Under the pieces are notes generated by a model. The model made no database searches and was not told where the DNA came from. It worked only from the letters and a program-made list of their open reading frames with translations. Below are positions 1 through 5,863 of a stretch of 6,416 nt of DNA, piece by piece. Numbering within the stretch: position 1 is the first letter of the stretch; each line of letters begins with the position of its first letter. A program made the position numbers and the translations under genes. Source of the DNA: Candidatus Parcubacteria bacterium (GTDB lineage Bacteria; Patescibacteriota; Patescibacteriia; Patescibacteriales; UBA12075); NCBI GenBank assembly GCA_023142215.1, contig JAGLJW010000031.1, positions 1-6,416 of the forward strand. The letters run 5' to 3'.

Positions 1-780
1 CAAGGTTTGTCTGGTCAAATTAAAAATTTAACTAAAGCAATTTTCAGAACAGGTTTGGATATTGAAGATTTAGTTTTATCTCCCTTAGCTGCTGCAGAGG
101 CCGTTATAGGTCCTAAGCAAAAAGAGCTTGGTTCAGCTTTGATAAATATTGGAGCTTCAACTACAAGTTTAGCTGTTTACGAAGAAGGTGAATTGTTGCA
201 CACAGCTGTTATTCCAATAGGTTCGGAACATATTACTGCTGATATTGCTATTGGTCTTCGTTGCCCAATAGATTTAGCCGAAAAAATAAAACTTGAGTTT
301 GGTGATGCTGTTCCGTCAAATTATACAGAAAAAGATGTTTGCAATATAGTGTCTTTGTTAGATGATGATAATGAAGATGAAATTAAAGATGTGCAAAGAA
401 AATATTTGGCTGAAATTATTGAAGCCAGAGTGGAAGAAATTTTTGAAAAAGTTGATATTGAGTTAAAGAAAATTGAAAGATCGGGAATGTTGCCATGTGG
501 TTTATTTCTAGTTGGGGGAGGTACAAAATTAAAAGGCTTAGTAGATGTTGCTAAAAAACAATTAAGACTACCAGCTTGTTTAGGAAAACCAAAAAATATT
601 ATAGCTATTATTGATAAAGTAAATGATACTGAATATTTAAATGCACTTGGATTAGTGGTCTGGGGAGGACTTATTGAAGAAACAGGAGGCGGTAAATCTA
701 ATATACCAGGAAAGGAAGTTTTTGGTAAAATAATGCAAAAAGTAAAAAAAATATTTTCTTCATTTTTAACAAAAAAATAA
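1..780 (+). CDS. ftsA: Cell division protein FtsA, C-terminal part (5' end outside window)
   Basis: The frame is open from base 1, so the N-terminus is missing; 259 residues are visible. FtsA is an actin-fold ATPase that anchors FtsZ filaments to the inner face of the membrane. Visible landmarks are the phosphate-2 region INIGASTTSLAVY (bases 142-180), followed by the FtsA-typical run HTAVIPIGSEHITADIA; a helical segment with AEIIEARVEEIFE; the adenosine-binding glycine loop GLFLVGGGTKLKG (about 499-537); and a basic, amphipathic tail, VFGKIMQKVKKIFSSFLTKK (718-777), matching the membrane-targeting helix that ends FtsA proteins. The phosphate-2 motif is unusual: the family form is close to DIGGGTTD, whereas here Asp is Asn and the second Asp is Ser. 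I have seen similar forms in Candidate Phyla Radiation FtsA proteins. The gene is followed at 94 bases by ftsZ, the classical order of the division cluster. Identity is secure; ATP hydrolysis is less so. Confidence 0.93.
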   Translation, partial: QGLSGQIKNLTKAIFRTGLDIEDLVLSPLAAAEAVIGPKQKELGSALINIGASTTSLAVYEEGELLHTAVIPIGSEHITADIAIGLRCPIDLAEKIKLEFGDAVPSNYTEKDVCNIVSLLDDDNEDEIKDVQRKYLAEIIEARVEEIFEKVDIELKKIERSGMLPCGLFLVGGGTKLKGLVDVAKKQLRLPACLGKPKNIIAIIDKVNDTEYLNALGLVVWGGLIEETGGGKSNIPGKEVFGKIMQKVKKIFSSFLTKK

Positions 781-828
781 ACTTATATATCCACATTTAA
801 ATAGGTATTGATTTTTTTTGAAGAATAT

Positions 829-834
829 TATAAT
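829..834 (+). promoter_or_regulatory. Possible ftsZ promoter -10 element
   Basis: TATAAT matches the sigma-70 -10 consensus exactly and sits inside a perfect 14-base palindrome, AATATTATAATATT (824-837). A weak -35 candidate, TTGATT (808-813), lies 15 bases upstream, shorter than the ideal 17. Transcription from here would give an untranslated leader of roughly 30 bases before the ftsZ start. The spacer is so AT-rich that a chance match is quite possible. Confidence 0.3.
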
Positions 835-874
835 ATTATTTTAATTCGTAATAATAATTTTAATTTAAATAATT

Positions 875-2077
875 ATGGCTGAGATTAAACCAATAGTGGA
901 AACATTAGCTAAAATTAAAGTAGTGGGAGTTGGAGGAGGAGGAGGAGCAGGTGTTGATCGTATGGTTGAAGCCGGTGTTAAAGGTGTAGAATTTATTGCA
1001 ATAAATACTGATGTTCAAGCATTGCATTATAATAAAGCATCAACAAAATTACACATAGGAAAAACGATTACCCGCGGACTAGGTGCTGGAATGAATCCAG
1101 AATTGGGTCGCCAAGCAGCAGAAGAGTCTCAAAATGATATTAGAGATGTTTTAAAAGATGCTGATATGGTTTTTGTGACTTGTGGACTAGGCGGTGGAAC
1201 AGGGACAGGTGCTTCACCGATTGTAGCTGAAATTGCCAGAGATCTTGGTGCATTAACTGTTGCAGTAGTAACAAAACCTTTTACTTTTGAAGGAGTTCAA
1301 AGAAAAAATTTAGCCGAAAGAGGTTATAGTGAGCTTGCAGATAAGGTTGATACAATAATTACAATTCCAAATGATAAATTACTTCAAGTTATTGATAAAA
1401 AAACGTCTTTACTTGATGCTTTTATGGTAGTAGATGAGATTCTGCAACAAGGTGTCCAAGGAATTGCAGAACTTATTACTGTTCCTGGTTTAATTAATGT
1501 TGATTTTGCTGATGTTAAAGCAGTCATGGCTAATGCCGGTTCAGCCTTAATGGGTATCGGACAAGCCAGTGGTGAAAATAAAGCTATTGAAGCAGCAAAA
1601 GGTGCAATTAATTCTCCAATGCTTGAAATGAATATCGAAGGAGCTAGAGGAATTCTTTTCACAATTACTGGTGGTGATAGTCTCGGAATGAATGAAGTAA
1701 ATGAAGCTGCTAAAATAATCACTGCTTCAGCCGAAGAAGACGCAAAAATAATTTTTGGTACTGTGATTGATAAGAAAATGAAAGACGAGATAAAAATAAC
1801 AGTAGTTGCGACTGGTTTTGACGGTCAAAATGGAATTTCCAAAGAGCAAAGAAATCAAGAACGAGCATATACCCCAAGTCCATTTATTGCCGAAAAAGAA
1901 AAAGAAGCAAGCGAGGAATTAATTGGAGAAAAGATGGAAAAATTTAAAAAAGTTTCGCCATTAAAAGCAGCTCAAGCAGAACCTGCTAAGAAAAAAGAAG
2001 TAGTTGCAGATGAATCAATAAGTAGCGACGAAGACGAATTAGGAATCCCAGCATTTATTCGGAAAAAGATGATGTAA
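875..2077 (+). CDS. ftsZ: Cell division protein FtsZ
   Basis: This is a complete 400-residue FtsZ, the tubulin-like GTPase that polymerises into the Z ring at midcell. The glycine-rich nucleotide loop KVVGVGGGGGAGVDRM is at residues 15-30, the tubulin/FtsZ signature GGGTGTG at 106-112, and the T7 synergy loop NVDFADV at 208-214, with the catalytic residues Asn208, Asp210 and Asp213 all present. The globular core ends near residue 315. A charged linker of about 70 residues follows, and the protein ends in the conserved C-terminal peptide GIPAFIRKK (390-398), which binds FtsA. The Asn that normally follows the five glycines (GGGGGN) is Ala25 here. The ATG at 875 is chosen because the conserved domain begins about 14 residues later, although no Shine-Dalgarno sequence precedes it (AATTTTAATTTAAATAATT). 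It follows ftsA in the same orientation, as in most division clusters. Confidence 0.98.
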   Translation: MAEIKPIVETLAKIKVVGVGGGGGAGVDRMVEAGVKGVEFIAINTDVQALHYNKASTKLHIGKTITRGLGAGMNPELGRQAAEESQNDIRDVLKDADMVFVTCGLGGGTGTGASPIVAEIARDLGALTVAVVTKPFTFEGVQRKNLAERGYSELADKVDTIITIPNDKLLQVIDKKTSLLDAFMVVDEILQQGVQGIAELITVPGLINVDFADVKAVMANAGSALMGIGQASGENKAIEAAKGAINSPMLEMNIEGARGILFTITGGDSLGMNEVNEAAKIITASAEEDAKIIFGTVIDKKMKDEIKITVVATGFDGQNGISKEQRNQERAYTPSPFIAEKEKEASEELIGEKMEKFKKVSPLKAAQAEPAKKKEVVADESISSDEDELGIPAFIRKKMM

Positions 2078-2127
2078 CGTTATCGCCTACGGCAAGTCCC
2101 CAATAGCGAATGGGGGGGGCACATGCG
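2078..2127. repeat. GC-rich island with G8 tract, possible dispersed repeat
   Basis: These 50 bases directly after the ftsZ stop are 62% GC (31 of 50), in sharp contrast to the surrounding AT-rich DNA. They contain the small inverted repeat GCC-TAC-GGC (2085-2093) and CCCCA (2098-2102) facing TGGGG (2111-2115), which can form a short hairpin with an 8-base loop. A run of eight G (2112-2119) makes the pairing register slippery. No coding frame is evident. The composition suggests a short repeat or an inserted element remnant, but only one copy is visible, so the repeat nature is inferred. Confidence 0.35.
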
Positions 2128-2170
2128 AATTATTTATGCAAATTTAATATTAGAATTTAGATTTTATATT

Positions 2171-2200
2171 AAAAAATGAGACTGTTTAGTCTCATTTTTT
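2171..2200 (+). terminator. Intrinsic terminator after ftsZ, perfect 13-bp stem
   Basis: AAAAAATGAGACT (2171-2183) and AGTCTCATTTTTT (2188-2200) are exact reverse complements separated by the 4-base loop GTTT. The TGAGACT/AGTCTCA core forms the stem and the T6 tract forms the release tail. Because the A6 tract on the other side is equally long, the structure could terminate from either direction. It lies 94 bases past the ftsZ stop and probably separates the division cluster from the downstream module. Confidence 0.85.
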
Positions 2201-2220
2201 GTAGAATTTATTTAAAAAGC

Positions 2221-2245
2221 TTGACAGTTGACTGTTAACTGTCAA
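2221..2245. repeat. TTGACAGTT/AACTGTCAA inverted repeat
   Basis: TTGACAGTT (2221-2229) and AACTGTCAA (2237-2245) are perfect 9-base reverse complements around a 7-base spacer, GACTGTT. The spacer extends the theme: the motif TTGAC recurs, and the centre contains GTTAAC. It lacks a T tract, so a terminator is unlikely. It could be an operator-like palindrome overlapping the possible promoter just to its right, or a simple intergenic repeat. Confidence 0.6.
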
Positions 2246-2256
2246 CTTGATAATAT
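2228..2256 (+). promoter_or_regulatory. Possible promoter overlapping the inverted repeat
   Basis: TTGACT (2228-2233) is followed after 17 bases by TAATAT (2251-2256), and GATAAT (2249-2254) is an alternative -10 at 15-base spacing. The -35 element lies within the inverted repeat, an arrangement in which a repressor could act. It would transcribe the Fic-like remnant and possibly the helicase gene. Matches this weak arise often in AT-rich DNA. Confidence 0.25.
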
Positions 2257-2292
2257 TTAGATATAAGTAATTTTAGTATTTTTATAAAAGAT

Positions 2293-2461
2293 ATGAAAAA
2301 CAACAAATTAAAAGAAGATTTATCAAATAAAAATATCAGTTTTGAGTGATTTAGAGATGTTGAAGAAAAAAACTTTAATAGAGAGCACGGGTGCATCATT
2401 AAGACTTTCAGGGCTTAAAATTTCTGATGAAAAAGTTAGTGAAATTATTGAGGGTAAATAA
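2293..2461 (+). pseudogene. Frameshifted remnant resembling Fic-family N-terminal region
   Basis: An ATG at 2293 opens 18 codons (MKNNKLKEDLSNKNISFE) and then meets TGA (2347-2349). The overlapping +1 frame, open from 2312, continues to TAA (2459-2461) and contains LIESTGASLRLSG followed by LKISDEKVSEIIEGK. This resembles the stretch ahead of the Fic domain in Fic/DOC AMP-transferases, typically IES-GAS-RIEG followed by a serine-acidic helix. That stretch carries the inhibitory motif (S/T)xxxE(G/N). Here the Glu position reads Ser (SLRLSG). No Fic catalytic motif (HPFxxGNGRxxR) follows in any frame before the helicase gene. The most likely reading is the decayed stub of a Fic gene. A functional 34-residue peptide from the ATG at 2357 is the alternative. 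The family match is from memory, with moderate to low certainty. Confidence 0.4.
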
Positions 2462-2560
2462 GCTAAAAACAAGAGAAAGACAAAAATTTGTTATTAAAAG
2501 ATAGGGGAAGGGTATCTCGGTGATGGATTGGGAGTAATAACTTATTTATCAATTAAAATA
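2462..2560. other. Non-coding stretch between Fic-like remnant and helicase gene
   Basis: No frame longer than about 20 codons and no RNA gene is recognisable. One short frame reads GEGYLGDGLGVITYLSIKI between stops, which has a protein-like look but no start codon and no known match. It may be decayed coding sequence from the same event that left the Fic-like remnant. Confidence 0.3.
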
Positions 2561-2586
2561 TAAAAATATAATATAAAAATATAATA
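2561..2586 (+). repeat. 13-bp tandem duplication carrying two TATAAT boxes, touching the helicase start
   Basis: TAAAAATATAATA occurs twice back to back (2561-2573 and 2574-2586), and the second copy supplies the A of the helicase ATG. Each copy contains a perfect -10 hexamer, TATAAT (2567-2572 and 2580-2585). If the first is used, transcription would start only a few bases before the ATG, giving a nearly leaderless messenger. There is no clear -35 element at the expected spacing, so promoter function is unproven. Confidence 0.5.
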
Positions 2587-5500
2587 TGCCATCAATAACA
2601 AACGAAAAAGAAAACAGTTTAGCAGAGGCTTTAAAAAAAATTCTTCCATCATCTGAGCAATTAGATGCACTAGTTGGATATTTTTATTTTTCAGGTTTTC
2701 AGGAGATTTATAAAGAATTACAAGATCAAAAAATTAGAATTTTGGTCGGTATGGAGATAGATGGTAAAATTTTAGATAAAATTTCTGCTATTGATTTATC
2801 TGAATTGGATAATCATCTAAAACCTCAGACAAGTACCTCAAAGATTGCTAGTAAGGAAAATTATTATAATGAATTTTCTACAATATTTAATAAGACTGAT
2901 TTGTTTGATAATAGTGAAGCATTAAAGGCTTTTGATGTTTTTATAAATAAAATAAAGGATGGGACATTGGAAATTAAAAAAACATCAACTAATCAACATG
3001 GCAAATTTTATATTTTTCATTATAAAGAGGAGTTCTCTCAGGGTGGATTGCAAGAAGGAGTAGTCATTACAGGTTCAAGTAATTTGACTTATAGTGGGCT
3101 CAAAGGGCAAGGTGAACACAATTTAATTTTAAGAGAAGATCATTATTACAATGAGCATTATAATAATTTTGAAAAACTTTGGGAAGATTCCGATAATATA
3201 ATAATAGCTGATCAGGAAAGTTCTGATGAATTTTTGGATAAAATAAAGGAGAGAATTTGGTTGTATGCTAAACCAAGTCCTTTCCATTTATATCTTCGTG
3301 TTTTGGATGAGTATTTTAGAATTGGGGATGTTGAAAAAATGAAAACACCTAGTGAAATAACAGATGATAAATATTACAGTCTTCGTTATCAGGTTGATGC
3401 TATAAATTTGGGAATTGATAGAATTAATAAATTTGGTGGAGTTATCGTTGCTGATGTTGTTGGTCTTGGTAAAAGTATTATAGCTTCTGCTATTGCACAT
3501 AATTTGGGATTAAACACTGTAATTATTGCTCCGCCTCATCTATGCGACCAATGGGAGGATTATAGAACAGATTTTAATTTTAATGCCCGTGTTTTTAGTA
3601 CTGGTAAAGTTGAAGAGGCCTTAGAAAAATATAAAAATAGTAAGAAGGAGTTATTAATAATTTTGGACGAAGCCCATAAGCATAGAAATGAAGATACAGA
3701 GTCATATAAAAAATTACATCAATTATGTGCTGGGCATAAAGTTGTTGCTTTAACAGCTACTCCTTTTAATAATGATCCCAAAGATATTTATGCGATTATA
3801 AAATTGTTTAATACACCTGGTCAATCTACCTTAAAGACAGTGGAGAATTTAAGCATGGAATTTCATGATCTTTTTAAAGAGTATAAGAAAATAAGACGGG
3901 ATTTAAGATTAAAAAAAGGAGACGGAAAAGAAGATAATATAAAAATAAGATCAGGAAAGGTTGCAGACAGACTACGTATAATGATTGAACCAGTAGTAAT
4001 TAGACGCTCTCGTCTAGATCTTGATGCTATTGAAGAATACAAAAAAGATTTAGAAAAACAAGATTTTTCTTTTGCAAAAGTTAATGATCCTGAATTGTTA
4101 GAATATGAACTAGGAGATTTATCTGAGTTGTATATTGAAACTTTAAATAAGATTTCGTCAGAAGATTCAGATTTCAAAAGTGTTCGTTATAAACCTGCTA
4201 CGTACATCAGACCGGGATCTGATTTTTTTGACAGAATTAAAGAAAAAGAAGAGTCTGCCGAAGAAACAGAACAAAGAATTAAACAGGGACAAACTAATGT
4301 TGCTAAATTTATGAGGAGATTATTGGTTAGACGTTTTGAAAGCTCAGTTTATGCTTTTGATAAATCACTGAACAATATGATTGTGTCTGCCGAAAAAATG
4401 ATGCAATGGCTAGTAGACAGAAAAGAAGTTCCTGTATTTAAAAAAGGGAACATTCCTGAAGTGGATGATCTTGAAGACATGGATGAAGGGGAAGCAGATT
4501 CTTTGATAGCAAAGCTAGAAGAAAAGGGGATGATTAGAATACCTGCTTTAGAATTGGATGAAAATTTTAAAAAACATTTGAAAAATGATATTGAGTTGCT
4601 TAAAAAAATACAGGATGATTGGTTTGGTGAAAAAAAAGAGCAAAAAGATCCTAAATTTGATTTATTTTTTAATAAAGTTAAAAAACAGTTTACTCAAAAT
4701 GCAAATAAAAAAATTATAGTTTTTACGGAATTTTCAGATACAGCTGATTATTTAAATAAAAAAATAAAAGATAATAGTTTTGAGAAGATCTTTAAATATA
4801 GTTCTGGCGATTCGTCTAAAGAAAATAAAAAGATTATAAAGAAGAATTTTGATGCTGGATTGCCCGATGACGAACAATCAAATGATTATGATTTATTGGT
4901 GGCAACGGATGCGATTTCTGAGGGTTATAATTTACATCGAGCTGGTATAGTTATTAATTATGATATTCCATATAATCCTACCAAAGTTATTCAAAGAGTT
5001 GGTCGAATTAATCGTATTAACAAAAAAGTTTTTAATGAATTGAGTATATTTAATTTTTTTCCTACAGTAACAGGTGAACAAGAAGTTAAGACAAAAGCAA
5101 TATCTAGTCTTAAAATGAATCTTATCCATAGTCTAATAGGAGAGGATACTCGATATTTAAGCAGTGACGAAGAGTTGAGAAGTTATTTTGTTGATCAATA
5201 CAAAGAAGAAAATTCAAAATTTGAAAGCAGATCATGGGATGCTAAACATAGGAATGTTTGGTTGAATTTTTTAAATGATATTGATTTAGCGGATGAAGTA
5301 AAAAAGATACCACATCGTACTAGGATTGCCAGAGATTTTAAAAATGAGCAAAAAAGGATTATTGCTTTTGGCAAGAAAGGGCATAATTATATTTTTGCAA
5401 AAGGGGAAAGTGAAATTGATATTAATTTTGTTTCTCCTGAAGAGGCTTTAAATCTGTTTGAAGCACAAAGTGATGAAAAATCTATTGATACAACTGCGGA

Positions 5501-5858
5501 TTTTGATTTAATTTATCAAAAAGTTAAAGATCAGATTTTTAAAGATAATACTCATCCCACAATAAGACCAAGATCGAGAAGACATGATGCATCTGCTAGG
5601 CTTGAGATACTTGCCGATAAACTTCCAAGTGCAAAAGATTGGTGTAATGACGTGATTAAGATTATAAAAGATTTTGATGCTTTACCAAATGGACTCCTGA
5701 AAACTTTATCTTCAGTTGATATGAAAAAAGAGCCTAAAGATGTTTTTACTGAATATAAAAAATTAATACCTGATAATTACATTACAAATATATTTAAAAT
5801 GGCTGAAAAGGCCAAGAGTGATGACGAGTTAATTGTTCTGTCTGAGCAATTGCTATAA
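2586..5858 (+). CDS. PLD-like (HKD) nuclease fused to Snf2/RapA-like SF2 helicase
   Basis: This 1090-residue protein is probably a DNA-translocating ATPase with an attached nuclease. Residues 1-210 form a phospholipase D-like domain with His138-x-Lys140 and GSSN (163-166). The usual HKD Asp is His145, and only one HKD motif is present, so two chains would be needed for a full active site. The helicase follows: a likely Q motif around Gln269, Walker A GLGKS (293-297), Walker B DEAH (361-364), motif III TATP (390-393), then motif IV region IIVFTEFSDTADYL (710-723), motif V ATDAISEGYNL (773-783) and motif VI QRVGRINR (803-810). A charged insertion of about 315 residues separates the two RecA lobes. 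The last 230 residues are not recognised. All key helicase residues are intact. HKD nucleases fused to Snf2-like helicases are a known, poorly characterised family, often beside restriction genes. The next gene starts 5 bases downstream, suggesting an operon. The ATG at 2586 has no Shine-Dalgarno sequence. Confidence 0.9.
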   Translation: MPSITNEKENSLAEALKKILPSSEQLDALVGYFYFSGFQEIYKELQDQKIRILVGMEIDGKILDKISAIDLSELDNHLKPQTSTSKIASKENYYNEFSTIFNKTDLFDNSEALKAFDVFINKIKDGTLEIKKTSTNQHGKFYIFHYKEEFSQGGLQEGVVITGSSNLTYSGLKGQGEHNLILREDHYYNEHYNNFEKLWEDSDNIIIADQESSDEFLDKIKERIWLYAKPSPFHLYLRVLDEYFRIGDVEKMKTPSEITDDKYYSLRYQVDAINLGIDRINKFGGVIVADVVGLGKSIIASAIAHNLGLNTVIIAPPHLCDQWEDYRTDFNFNARVFSTGKVEEALEKYKNSKKELLIILDEAHKHRNEDTESYKKLHQLCAGHKVVALTATPFNNDPKDIYAIIKLFNTPGQSTLKTVENLSMEFHDLFKEYKKIRRDLRLKKGDGKEDNIKIRSGKVADRLRIMIEPVVIRRSRLDLDAIEEYKKDLEKQDFSFAKVNDPELLEYELGDLSELYIETLNKISSEDSDFKSVRYKPATYIRPGSDFFDRIKEKEESAEETEQRIKQGQTNVAKFMRRLLVRRFESSVYAFDKSLNNMIVSAEKMMQWLVDRKEVPVFKKGNIPEVDDLEDMDEGEADSLIAKLEEKGMIRIPALELDENFKKHLKNDIELLKKIQDDWFGEKKEQKDPKFDLFFNKVKKQFTQNANKKIIVFTEFSDTADYLNKKIKDNSFEKIFKYSSGDSSKENKKIIKKNFDAGLPDDEQSNDYDLLVATDAISEGYNLHRAGIVINYDIPYNPTKVIQRVGRINRINKKVFNELSIFNFFPTVTGEQEVKTKAISSLKMNLIHSLIGEDTRYLSSDEELRSYFVDQYKEENSKFESRSWDAKHRNVWLNFLNDIDLADEVKKIPHRTRIARDFKNEQKRIIAFGKKGHNYIFAKGESEIDINFVSPEEALNLFEAQSDEKSIDTTADFDLIYQKVKDQIFKDNTHPTIRPRSRRHDASARLEILADKLPSAKDWCNDVIKIIKDFDALPNGLLKTLSSVDMKKEPKDVFTEYKKLIPDNYITNIFKMAEKAKSDDELIVLSEQLL

Positions 5859-5863
5859 ATTTT

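Noticed and set aside
812..819. T8 run after ftsA as an intrinsic terminator
   Set aside because: No GC-containing stem precedes it; ftsA and ftsZ may be co-transcribed.
1384..1722. 112-codon open frame on the minus strand inside ftsZ
   Set aside because: It lies wholly antisense to a well-conserved gene, has low-complexity composition and no recognisable domain.
2072..2127. Integron attC-like site in the GC-rich island after ftsZ
   Set aside because: The GC-rich boundary near CGTTATCG does not fit the paired core sites (RYYYAAC...GTTRRRY), and no integrase or cassette pattern is visible.
2221..2254. TTGACA (2221-2226) paired with GATAAT (2249-2254) as a strong promoter
   Set aside because: The 22-base spacing is too long for sigma-70; the TTGACT/TAATAT pair at 17 bases is the more plausible reading.
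3288..3500. 70-codon minus-strand frame over the helicase Walker A region
   Set aside because: It is antisense to conserved helicase sequence, Asn/Ile/Ser-rich and has no family resemblance.
3863..4177. 104-codon minus-strand frame inside the helicase gene
   Set aside because: It is a shadow of the coding strand: its Ser-rich composition is what antisense reading of Lys/Glu/Asp-rich AT-rich code produces, and there is no start context.
4932..5129. 65-codon minus-strand frame over helicase motifs V and VI
   Set aside because: It is antisense to conserved motifs with no independent support.
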